A stretch of DNA of 64,000 nucleotides from Dermatophagoides farinae (lineage: Eukaryota > Arthropoda > Arachnida > Sarcoptiformes > Pyroglyphidae), in contig NC_134677.1 in NCBI RefSeq assembly GCF_024713945.1, forward strand, positions 7,710,001-7,774,000. Direction: 5' to 3'. The translations under genes were made by a program, and so were the position numbers. The notes beneath the pieces were generated by a model. The model was not told where the DNA came from, made no database searches, and saw only the letters and a program-made list of their open reading frames with translations. Shown piece after piece: positions 1 to 13,000 of the stretch. Each line of letters starts with the position of its first letter. Positions within the stretch are counted from its first letter, which is position 1.

Positions 1-1
1 G

Positions 2-154
2 ACATTGTCAACAACAACAACAACAACAAAATGCAAAAATCGAAATATAAAACATCATTATCATCATGAAATATGGAATTCATTCATAATAATCATTATT
101 TATTTATTCGTGATAATCAATCTATCCTACGCTAATATAACGTTTAATGGAAAT
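2..154 (+). CDS. Possible signal-peptide exon of the LGR receptor (5' partial)
   Basis: The frame is open from the left window edge and carries a hydrophobic stretch at about 80-135 followed by polar residues (SYANITFNGN), as in a secretory signal peptide. No ATG lies upstream of the hydrophobic stretch in this frame, so the start would be outside the window. The large LGR exon that follows is in another frame. A 58-nt intron from GTTGAA at 155 to an AG ending at 212 would join the two in phase 0. That donor is weak. The alternative is an indel in the CAA/A-rich stretch near 213-240. The link to the receptor is inferred from position and from the signal peptide such a receptor needs. Confidence 0.4.
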
Positions 155-212
155 GTTGAAAATGTTACTGTTATGACAACAAAAATGCCTGAAAAACGAT
201 CCATTACAACAG

Positions 213-973
213 CAAAAAACAACAACAACAACAACAAACACTGTATCATTGCTCAATCCATCATCATTGATGAATCCAACACGAATAAAATCAACACAAA
301 ATCCAATGTTGATTGATACAATGATTACATCGGACATTTCAAATAATCAATTTACATCGTTCAATAATAATGAAAAATTGTCGGTCCTATTTGATGATGG
401 TCAAAATATATCCAAATTGATCACATCATCATCAACAAAAAAACCACTATATGTAAGAAAACCGAAACTTGGTTTTGGTAATTTTCATTATTCAAATAAT
501 AATAATGAAATCGACATTAATGATGATATCGATAGTGATATTGATGATGGTTATGATGTTTTCAATGAAGAAGATTATGATGAAATGATTGATGGTAATT
601 ATGAGAATCAAGAATTTAAGAATTTAAATCATACTACTAATCATATTACAATTGATAATCATGATGATGATGATGATGATGATGGGAATCAATCGTTCGT
701 CGAAAATTTTTTAGATCAAAATCTATTATTTGATCTGGATTATTTGACAAAAGTACCGAAAATAGATCGTATACTTATTGTTGGCGATCCAGAAAAATTG
801 CCCACGATCGATAATTATCAATTGATGATGCAACAACAAGCATCTACGCATAATAATTTAGATTTTTTCGGTTGTTATTGTGATCATCCTTATTATACTA
901 ACAATCATGATAGTGATAATAATTCTATTCAACAACATAATAATGAAATTTCTTTACCACAAAACCATCACCG

Positions 974-1015
<42 letters not shown>

Positions 1016-4000
1016 TCGGCATGAACTGCCAATATTTTGTAAATGTTTTGGTGAAACTGTAACGGAAATTCCAAAGAATTTTTCTCATTCTGTACAAAAA
1101 ATGTAAGTAAAAAGCAACTTTGATTTGATGTCATGCAGATTGCATTTCTATTTTCTATTTCAATTCCAATCAATTCAACTCTAACGAAGGAAATTTTTGT
1201 TTCGATGAAAAAAAAATATCTCTCAAAGGAATTCTTTTTTTTTCTTCTTCATTTCTTTCTTATTATTATTGAAATGAAAAAAAAATAGGAATTAAACCAT
1301 AAAAGGATTCGCATGTTTCACATTTATTCAATGCATAAATTTAAAAAAAAATAGTTTCCAACAACAGTTTTCAATGATTAAATCTGTTGTTGTTTTGTTT
1401 TCTTTTTTTTCTCGTTTTTTTTTGGGTTTCGCTTGAATAATAAAAAAAAAAATCTTAATATCACACAGTGATGAAAATGAAAATGAAAACAAATTTTAGA
1501 TGAAAATTCCTAAATGGATTACTATATTCATGGAAAGAGCACGAAAAAAAAACAACAAGAGCAAGAGAAATAGAGATTGTTGTCTTTGATTTGTCAACTT
1601 TTTTTTTGCCTTTCTCAAATATTTCGAAACTTTAATATTCGATTATATTCTGGTGATCAGAATTTCTTAGAATTTTCTTCATTCATTTATTTCTGATTCA
1701 CACAAACAGACCAAATAGAATCCAAGAATGTATGAAAATATTGCCATATTTTTAATGTGAAATCAAATAAATGACCTTTATCGGAATTATGTGTGTGTGT
1801 GTGTGTCCTTCGATGTTTGATAAACTGATGCCCACACAAATATTCACACACAAACATACTCCAAGAGAGAGAGAGAGAGAGGGAAAGATTTTGGTATTCA
1901 TACTTTGAAGTTTGTTACGGATTGTATGTATGGTATCAATTTTTAATGTAGCTCAAGATGAAAAGCAAACGAAAGAAAGAAAAAAACATTAGTTTTAATT
2001 AAATCCATGTTGTTTGTGACATCCATCCACACATACATACATGCATAACAAATTGATGTAAACAAATTTTTTTCTCGATTTTAATGCTGATTACACACAT
2101 TAAATAAATTACTTGCCAATCAAATAATGATAATTTTCTTTATTTTCTTCATTTTTTTTGTGAAAAAAGTTTCCGGTTTAATATCAATTGATATTCAACA
2201 TAATTTAGTTGTACCGGAACCAAATCTTTTTTCTTTGGATATTGAAAAAAAAAATCATTATCATTATTATTATTCATCAAATTTACGTAAAAATATGAAT
2301 ATTTTGTTTTGAAACACAACAACAACTTCCAAAATGATGATCGGTGATCGTTTAGTTTGTCATCCAATACCCGAATTGACTACCTTTTTTTTCACCATTT
2401 TCATTAATAATAATAACCTGATTACATACGTAGGCAAAAAAAAAAAATGAAAAAAAAGTACTCTCTGCCTTTGTCTTAGACGAGACACAATCTCATCATC
2501 ATTGTCCCTGTTGGGAATTGTCAAAAAAAAAAAATTCCGCTTTCTCTTTTTGTTTTTTTCTGGTTCTCTAGTCTCACATCTATTTGTTCCACTAAATTCT
2601 TTTCTGATGAATCAATCAATTTTACCTCATTGTATAATTTTCTTTTATTATTAATTCGATTCATATATTTGAATGAATGATGTGAATGCATAAATATCAG
2701 TGTGTGTGTGTGTGTGTGCCATTCTCTGATGATTTCAAAATTGCTAAGAAAATGCATAGTTTCGTTTGATTCAATTCAATATATTTTTTTTTTGCCCATT
2801 CAATGTGTACGTAATTGATTGATTATAGATTGATTACAAGCTCTATTATTTAAATGGTTTATTCTGAAATTGTGGTCTTATTCATTACGGTTTTGTAGTT
2901 TTGTAATATAAAAAAAAAAGATAAAAATAGAATTTTTTTTGTGTGTCCACTATTTTTTTTGAAATCAAAATCATTCATTTTAACACACACTTGAAAATGA
3001 TTATAAACAGTCAATGGGGGGAAAAAATGAAATAAATCGTTTGGAAGAAAAATCATGGTGATTGATTCATCTTTGATTATCATTTGATTGTACAAGTAAA
3101 AAAAAAAATAAATAAACTCAAAAATAGCCAAAATGAACTGGTAGAATCTTGTGGATGTTCATGATGTTCAGATTCATGGATGTAGAAAAAATTTTGAAAA
3201 ATTATCTTTTTTGTTGTTGTTGTTGTTGTTGTATTTTTGAATCCCATTTTTTTCAAGTGTTTTCATCGTCATAGTTGTTTTCCAACCAATTGAATTTGTT
3301 TTTCTATTTTCATGTCTTGGATTTTTTTTGTTGTTGTTGTTGTCATTTACCATTTCTTATATACTAAGAGATAAAACTAACGATAAAATTGAAATCGTGA
3401 TTGCTATTTTTTTTTTGATCTGGTTCCAGTGGTAACAGCGGCGATGATGATGATGATGATGATGGCTGTTGTTGTTGTTGTTGTTGAACAACAAACCAAT
3501 GTGTAAACTCACACTTAACACTATAATTGATTTTTGTGCGTTTTTTTTTCTATTCTATGGTCGTTTAAACCATTATCATCTGGAACATTTTGTTTCCATT
3601 TTCTTGGTTTTTCAGTATTATGATGATGATGACAACAACAACGACAACATGAAACAATTTTTTTTGTTCTTTTTTTCTATTAATTTTTCTTGTCTGATGA
3701 TGATATGTTTATGCTGTTTTCAGCAAGATTCTTTTTTTTTGGGGGAGGGGAGGGTGAGAAGAGGCTAAAAACTGATAATGTTCTATTGATGTTGTTGTTG
3801 TTCAATTTATAACATGTTTTTTCTCTTTGTGGCTACAACATTGTAAACTTTGAAAACGATGTTTGTACATGTCAACCAATGTGGACCATTTAAACCACAA
3901 ATACACAGGCAGTTAATCATTTCATGTTTTTTTTTTTACAAAATTCTTCATTTTTTTCCCACTCTTTTTTTTTGACATCATGGCCTTCATGGTAATGAAG

Positions 4001-7000
4001 AAAAAAAATAGAAGAAATTAATGAATTATATGTCCACTTTGTGGTTGAATGTATATATACATGTATATTGTTCATGTTTTGTCTATGGAAATTTTAAACA
4101 CATGTTTTTCGTTGTTTTAAAATGCTGTGCATTTCATATCCGTATCGTTGAGATATTTGTAGACAGCAATCGGTAAGAAAAAAAAACTATTACAATCAAT
4201 GAATTTTAGAATTTCAATGAATTTACAAATTTCACAATATTGAATCTATTGGTTGATTACAGATCGATGGTTATTGTTTTTTTTCCCACCACCACCACCA
4301 CCACCACATCACATTCATACTGCCTGTCGATTCATTTTGGATACTATATTTTCCATTTGTTTTTGTTTTGTTTTTTTTTGTTTGTGTGTGTGTGTGCTTT
4401 TTCTCGCTCTTTAGGTAAACATCATGATTAAATTAATTTTTTTTTTGTGTGTGTGTGTTCCAAAATTCTTGGATTGGAACATTTACATTGTTTTCTTTAT
4501 TTATTTGTGTGGTTTTTTTTTGTTTTGAGATCTATATATGTGTGTGTGTGTGTGTGTGTACAATGATGATGATGATGATGTGAACAACAATAGCAAAAAA
4601 CAACAGAAAGTAGGTTTGTAAACAAAATTTTTTTTCTTCTTGAAATACTGTTCATTCTCACTCATTTATTAGGATTATTTTTTTTTGCTTCATTTACAGA
4701 TTTTTGTTGTTATTGTTGTTGTTGTATGAGTACGATTCATAGTTTTGACATACAGAAACGTTTGTCTTCGGACAGATGTCCAACGCGACAGCGGAGATAA
4801 CGTGTGTAGGAAATAATTCATCTAACGCTGTTGTTGATGATAAAATTTTTTATATGACCACACACACACACACATGTTGTGTTGGCCATTTAAATTCAAG
4901 TCTAGCATCGGATTTTGATTTTAAATTTAATTTTGAACAAAAAAAAATTGATTCACAGATATGGTTGGTGTGTGTGTGTGTGTGTGCTTGTCATTGCTGG
5001 GATTTAACAGCATTTGGACAAAACAAAAAAAAATCAATTCAATTCAATTTTCATAATAATCATTGATTTTGTTGCCGCTACACACATAATGAATTTAGCC
5101 ACGCAGATGACGAACGGAAAAAAATGTGAAAAATGAAATATATCGAATATATATAGAAAAATTGATAAATTTTTTTTTGTCTTTGGTCGTTGTGCATTCG
5201 GCTATTATACCACCACACCCCATCCATCCACCATATACATGTATGTATTTCGATTTCTTGTAATTGCGTGATCAATGGGATCATCATCATCAGATTTATT
5301 TAAGTTCGAAGTGCGTACACATTCCAACAGATGATGATGATGATTTTATTTATTCAATTTTCCTGTTGTCACATAATGAATGTTGTTGGTGGTCGTCCCT
5401 GATATTGTTTTTTTTTTTCAATAAATTCTTATTTTTTTTCTACTTTCATTATTTATATGGGCCATAAATGATATTATGATGACATGTTTATAATAATAAT
5501 AAATAAAACCATAATGAACGTGTTGATTGAATAGATATGTGTGTGTGTGTGTGTGTGTGTGTATTTGACATTCGACAATTTTAAGATACATTATATTACA
5601 CCATGCATGATAAGTAAAAGTGTGAAATGTTATTTCTTTCTTCGGAAACATTTTTTTTTTTTCGCTTTCCACAGTACAGTAATAATAATTGAATTATTGT
5701 CATTTTTATGAATTTATCGAATTTTGTGTTTCGTTCGTTGTTGTTGCACTTAAGAAAATGAAAATTTGTCCATTTAAAAAGGCTAACATTTTTTTTTTTG
5801 ATTTTGTTTTGCCTGTTACAATGTTTTATGATTATTATGAATATGATGATTATGATGGTGGTGGTGGTGGTGGTGGTGATCATGATGATGAATCATCGCA
5901 TAATAATAATGTCCTTTTTAATGGTGACGATGCTAATAATAATAATAATGGTGGACAAATTGTACTAATGAAACAATTATTACCAGTTGATGATAATGAT
6001 GATTATTATGGACAATCTGATCAAACTATTTTTAGTCGATCTTATCTTAAACAAGTACGATTTGAAGCATCACAATATCATGATTATGATGATGATGATG
6101 ATGATTATAATAATAACACTGTTGTTTCTGCAACTAAAACAAAAACAAAAACAACAACAACAACATTGAAATCAAATCGACAACAACCATCGACAATAAT
6201 GTTAATAAATAATGAACAAATGAACAACAACAACAACAACAACAACATTAAATTTCCATTACAAGATTCGGAACCAGAACCAGAACCACAGCCACCAGAT
6301 TTAGATGTAGAATTGGTAACAAAAGTTTTGAATATTAGTAATAATGGAAATAATAATATATGGACATGTAATAAATTGATACGAAAAATTTTATACAATT
6401 TTCGCTATGCACGTAAATTTATTCAATGTTATCGTGAACAGATTCAAGAAAATTGTATTAATATTAATACTAATAATATCCATGATGATAATAATAATCA
6501 TCATCATCATCATCATCATCACCATAATGATAATAATAATTTTAATATTGCCAAAGCAATACGTACAAAACAATGGTGGCTACAATATTGTTTTGGTTAT
6601 AATTGTGGTAACAATGGTGATAACAGTACTAGTAGCGGTAATGATGACGATGACGATGATGAAGATGAAGATGACTGCTATGTTGGTGGTATTAGTGATT
6701 TTCATCATTTCATGAACAATAATGGACAACAACAGCAACAACAACAAACAATAATCGATATGGATTTGAAACAAATTGAATTTATTGAAAATATTCTATG
6801 GTCAACAACAACAATGAACATTGATAATGGTGATTATTTGGATTCTTCAATTATTCAACGCAACCACCACCACCAACAACAACAACATGAAAATAATATG
6901 GATGCCTATACAAATGGACATTGGCCACAGATTACATTCTTAGCTGAATTAGATCAAATGGAAATTATTAAAGTTTTACGTTTATTAAGACGATGGATTA

Positions 7001-10000
7001 ATCGTAATGATGATGATAATAATCATAATGAACAACAACAACAACAACATTCAAACATTGGACATTGGTTATATTGTTTATTAACATTATTAGATCGTAT
7101 ACAAACAGCCAATGTTTATTATGAATTACGTTTATTATTTCAAACATGTAATAGGCAACGTATAAAAATTTTACTTTTAGCAGCTAATAGATTAAAGAAT
7201 TATTATTATTGTTGTTGTGGAGAAAATCCAGATCATAATCATCATCACCATCCACCACCACAACAACAACAACAACAACAACAAAATGGACGCCGAAAAA
7301 CCATGATTTATTGGCAGCAACAAAAAATCCAGAATGAAAAAAGTCGTCGGCAACAAAAATCACAGAACAATAATAATAATAATAATTTTTCATCAACATT
7401 TCATCAACAGCAAAAAATAATACATCCATTAAAGGATCAATATTGTGCCCATTGTTTGATTATGATTATTATTATACATTTTTTTGGTCAAAAAGATCTA
7501 CTTGATTCTCTTCATTGATACAATAATAATATAAATTGACATTAAGATTGTTATCATCAGAGAAAAAAAAACCACTACCACCGTCATATCATTATCACTA
7601 CCGTTGGAATAATGCAATGACATGACATTTACATTTCAAGACACATCACTAATAACAGCAGAAGCAGCAGCAGAACCCTCCAGTATAAACACAGGCAAAT
7701 AGGTTTTTTTCTTATTATATGAAAAAATAAATAAAATTGAACAAAAACTGAATGTGAATGAATAATTCATCATCATCATATATCAAACATGATTGAATCG
7801 TTGTTTTTTTTTTTGCTTTCTTAATCTTGTCTCACACAAAACAACTTAGACGAGAAAAAAAATCGATTCTGATTCCAAAAAAAAAAAAATGAAAAGAGAA
7901 TGAAACGGAACATATTCGGCATTTATATATAAATAATTAATATTGAATTGAAATGAACTTTTTAAGCAAAAAAAAAGCCGCTATTCCGTATTTTTTTTGT
8001 AAGGGCAAATAAAAATGAAAAATACAATAGATATATAGATTATATATAAAGATTTTGAAGTTTTAACACGATATAACCAAGAAACAACATTACACCAATA
8101 GATGTGTTGTTGACGTTTGAGATGATGCTCAAACACACACATACACGCAATTTTATGTTGTAATCACTGACGATATTGGTTAAATTTTTCATGATTCGTC
8201 AAAAACTGTGTGTCAACACAAAATTAGAAATCATCTGCTTCATCATCATTATCGATAATGATGATGGTTCGAAATTCAATTGGCGTCTCTGTAGTTGCCT
8301 TTTTTTTTGAATAACATTGATCTCTCATATATCTATTTCTTTGTTCTGTTTTTCAAGCAGAAAATTTTTTTTTTTTTTTGCAATTGAACAAGCAATTGTC
8401 TGTTGACAATGGATATTTTACCCAACTGTTGAACATGGTGCTGCTTCAGAGATAATAAAAATAATTATAATATATGTAATATACCGAGAATTGAATGGAT
8501 ATCTGGTATTTTTTTAAAAATCTTTTGTTCAATTTGACATCTTCAAGACAGAGATTTCCTCCTCTTGTTACTTGTTTTCAAACAGGAAAAAAAATTGGAC
8601 TTGAATTATATTAGACTAAAATTCGTTCTAATGTTTCGACATTTTTCATTTTTTTTTTTCTTTATTTTATAAATATTCTGTACAATTTTTACCCGGTATT
8701 TGTTGTTTACAACATCTCAAAACACAGTCATTTAAAACGGATTGGCATACAAGTATTGCGAAAAAATATCCTGCAGCTATATCATAATCTAACTGAAATG
8801 TAAGTTATTATTTGTTGATGGTTTAAGAATGAAAAAAAACTATGTCGTGTTTTCAATATGAAAAGAAAAAAAAAATGTAAACAAAAAACAAAATCTTTAT
8901 GGACTTTACTTTACTTTATATTTTGTGTGTCTGTGTGTGCGATATATAGATATATGGAAGCCATGCATCAACTTTATTCAATAGAACCGGGGGCATTTTC
9001 ACAATTACCACATTTAATGTCAATGTAAGTATAAATTTCAGCTGTATTTTTTTCGCTAAAAAAGAAACAACATGCAATTCACAATATTCATCCATTATTC
9101 GATATATATTGTTGATATATATTTCACTAATTGATTTTTTTTCCTATTTCCCATTTCATTTCTATATTTATTGGCAAACAAAAAAAAAGATATATAAAAA
9201 TAGCACCAAAACTTCAATCTATTGTTGATGGTGTATTCACCAGTAGTTCAATGAATAAATTGATGCATTTGTAAGTGATGGATGTGTATATAAATAAATT
9301 ATTTTCATTTTCATTTTCATTTTTTTTTACCCACTGTAGGAAGATAACACATTCAGGTCTTGAACGTATACCGATGATTAAACTACAACTACAACAACAA
9401 CAACAACAACAACAACAGCAGCAGCAGCAAAATGTTGATCAAATCATTTCGACTATGTAATTATCATTGTTATTGGCAAAAAAAAACAAACAAACAAAAT
9501 TTTTTTTTCTAATTCATTTTAATGGAATCATAATTTATTATCATCATTTTCTAGTGATTTTGACAATAGCCGTATACGTAATATAACCAAACGTTCCATT
9601 ATGGTCAATGCTGAAAGCCTGTAAGTATTTTTGTTGTTGTTGTTGTTTATCGATCATATTAATTAATTTATTTTGTTCACTACACGTGTAATATCAATCA
9701 TTTAGTAATATTGAATATAATCAAATTGAATTCATCAGTAATCATGCATTTTATGGATCTAAAATTGAAAAATTGTAAGATTCTGTTTATTTTTTTTAAA
9801 TATTGTACTGACTAACTGATGTGTGATTTGTTTATTTGTTTCAGAAGCCTTAAAGGAAATAAAAATCTTGTCCATCTGGAAGAATTTGCATTCGCTGGTC
9901 TTTATCTTCGTGAACTGTAAGTGATGTTTTTTTTTATAATCACACATTTTTTTCATTCTTTGTCCATTGAATTTAAATTTAAATTTGCGTCATTTCATTA

Positions 10001-13000
10001 AATGTAAGCCATTCATACACACACACACACACAATTACAACAAACGACATCCAACTATGATTATACAAATCCTATTTATTTTTTTCTTTTCCATTGATTT
10101 TTCATAAACAAAAGAACGACAAAAAAAACATTTGCTAATACCGTCTTAGTGCAATCATACTGCATAAATTGCATCATCATCATCAACATCATCTGGACTT
10201 GATTTTTTTTTTTGGATCCAGAAAAAAAAGAAAATTAATGAAAATAGATCAAAAACAAAACCAAACACAAAAGAAAAATGAGAAATAATAATAAGATTTT
10301 TTTTGTTGTTGTTGTTTGCCTCTCGTCGTTAGAAAACAATGAATAAGATCCGGAAAAAAAAATTTATTCCAAGATTAGTGGTGATGATGATGTTGGTGTA
10401 TTGTGTGCAGTTGTGTTTAGTCAGCCATCATGCATTTGTTTCTTCTCTTTTCGTTTTTTTTTTTTTTTTTTTGATGTCAACAAAGAAATCAAACTTGAAA
10501 ATGAATGGCCAAAAAATAAAAAAAAGCACAGAAGAAGAAATCCTTTCGTTCGATAAAGACAATGGATGATGATGATGAAACACATTAGTGTGTGTGTGTG
10601 TGTGTGTGGGAAATATCGATTACTTGATCCAATATAATGTTCTTTTCCTAGATTTTGTTTTTTTTTTTCGGTCTTTTGAGATCGTTTGATTATGTGATGT
10701 TTGTGTGTAAGTCATGTTTCGATCGATTAATACCATCAACAACAACAACAACAAGATTGAAGATTTGCAGAAAGAAGAAATTAAAAACAAAAAGATTTTC
10801 TACACTGCATCAATAATGAGAGAGGTCAAAACGAATAAAACGAAAATCCCAACTCCCCCCTCCCGCCTACAAATAAAACCACTGTTAATGCTGAATGAAT
10901 AAATGAATTTTATCCATTTGTCAAGTTGTGATGATTCAAGAAGCAGAAAAAAAAAACATTTCATCAGAAAAAAAACATCCCATAAAGTGAAAATCATGTT
11001 TCAAAACATGAATGAACATTATGAATGTTTGAATGAGTTAGTGAGTAAGTGAATGAGTGATGATGAGAAGAAAAAGAAGAAAAAAAAATTTAGTTCTGAA
11101 TTTTTTGTCTATGTATGGCAATGAAAAGGAAAAACTTTTTTTTCCCATTTTATCATTCATCAGCACAAAATTGATATGTTTTTTTTTGTATGTGAATAGT
11201 TTGCTTTGGTTGCGTGATACATTTATTCAACCGCGATCAGCAAACTTTAGTATATTACACACCATTACTGATTTTTTTTTGTTCATTTTCATTTTTCAAA
11301 TATTCTCGTATAGTGTTTTTTTTAAGTGATTTTCAACCATTTTTTTTGACGATGGTGGTGATGGTGGTCATTTTTTTCAAATGCCCAGTCCATTATACAC
11401 ATTACTCGTTGAGGTTTACCGAATTTTGTTTTGAAAATGTTTGGCAACCACTGTCTGTGTGTGTGCACGGTTTTTTTTCAATTCAACACACTATTATCGC
11501 GTATTTAGAGGAAATTGTTATTGGATTTTTTTTTCATTGTTTCGATGGATTTGACTTTATTTTCTCCACAGAATCACATTCATCAATCGGTAGTATTATT
11601 TGGCATTTTTTTTGTTGTTGTTGTTGTTGTTTCCTTTACACATTTAGATTCCAAAATGATTGTTTTCTATTTCTGGTTCTGAATAAATTGTTATTTCAAA
11701 ATTTGCTATTTTTGATTATTACAATGGCCATATGATAAGATAAGATAAGATAAATGGATGAATAAAATGAAAAATAACGAGAATCCAAATAATCTTGATG
11801 AAAAAAAAGAGACTTTTCGGAAATTTTTTTGTTGTTGTTGTTTTTCTTCTGTTTATTGCAAAATTTTCTCTCTTTTTTTTCGTTTTTCTCCATCGAAAAT
11901 CGATTAATTATTTTCTTATCCACCCAAAAAACAAACAAACAAAGATAAACACACACACACACACAGGCTGAACTTATCTCTTGTCTTCATTATTGAATTT
12001 TTATTTTTCTTTATTATTTATTCTATTCTATTCTATTTATGTTTGGTTAACCAACCAGATTTTCTGATCTTTTTCTGGTTTCATTGCACAAAATTGCAAA
12101 TATGCAAATGAAATTAATATACACACAAAATTATCATATGACTTTGTCATGGTGTTATCAAACCATATATTAATCATCATCATCATCATCGTAATCAATT
12201 CTTTTTTTCAGCTTTTATCATTGATAATAATAGTAGTAGAATATTTTTGGGGAAAAATTTTAAACACTGAAAAAAGTTTCTCACAAATCATTTTTTTTTG
12301 CAGTAAAAATATGCTATAGCAACAACAACAACAACAACAACAACAACAAGCACTTGTTTTGACATTTGTAATTTAAAACATCGAAAACAACTGCAAAAAA
12401 AAAATAAAGTACATTTGATCCTGAAAGTGAATATTATTACAGATTACAGAATTTTGTTGTTTAAATCCGATTTATGTTTTTTTTCTGGTTTTTTTTTCTA
12501 ATATTTTTCATCTTGACAACAACAAAGTCTTTATTGCACATCGTTTGAATCGGATTGTAAGTGGGCGAGCCGGATGGTGTTTGTTAAATTCTTTTTTTTT
12601 CTTATTGGAATATACTTTGTTTTAATTAAATTTTTTTTTGTAGTGGTGAAAATCGGACATAATTGACATTTACAGATATTTTTGTGTGTGTGTGTGTGTG
12701 TGTAAGATGGACAAGAAGAAAAAAATTTGTTTCCTTGGCTGTCATAATCAATTTTGATCATAATTTTGTTGTTGTCGTTGTTTTTTTTTCCAGTGCAAAT
12801 GTCTAATCTAATTTTGAAATGACCTGTTTTTTTTCTCTCTCTCTCTCTTCATTTTTTTTGTGATTTTATATTTAGTGATCTATCAGAAACAAGCATCACA
12901 AAATTACCTACAAATGGCCTGTCCACATCACTCGAAATATTACGTATAATCGATACATTCACATTGAAAGAGATACCATTTATTTATCATTTTGAATCAA

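Noticed and set aside
4776-5066. ATG-started 96-codon frame in the LGR intron
   Set aside because: Half of it is translated GT/CA repeats (His-Thr and Val-Cys runs) and the rest shows no family likeness.
11214-11735. A 173-codon plus-strand frame inside an LGR intron
   Set aside because: Mostly Phe, Ile and Cys from T-rich and TTG repeats; no domain, and codon use is like non-coding T-rich DNA.
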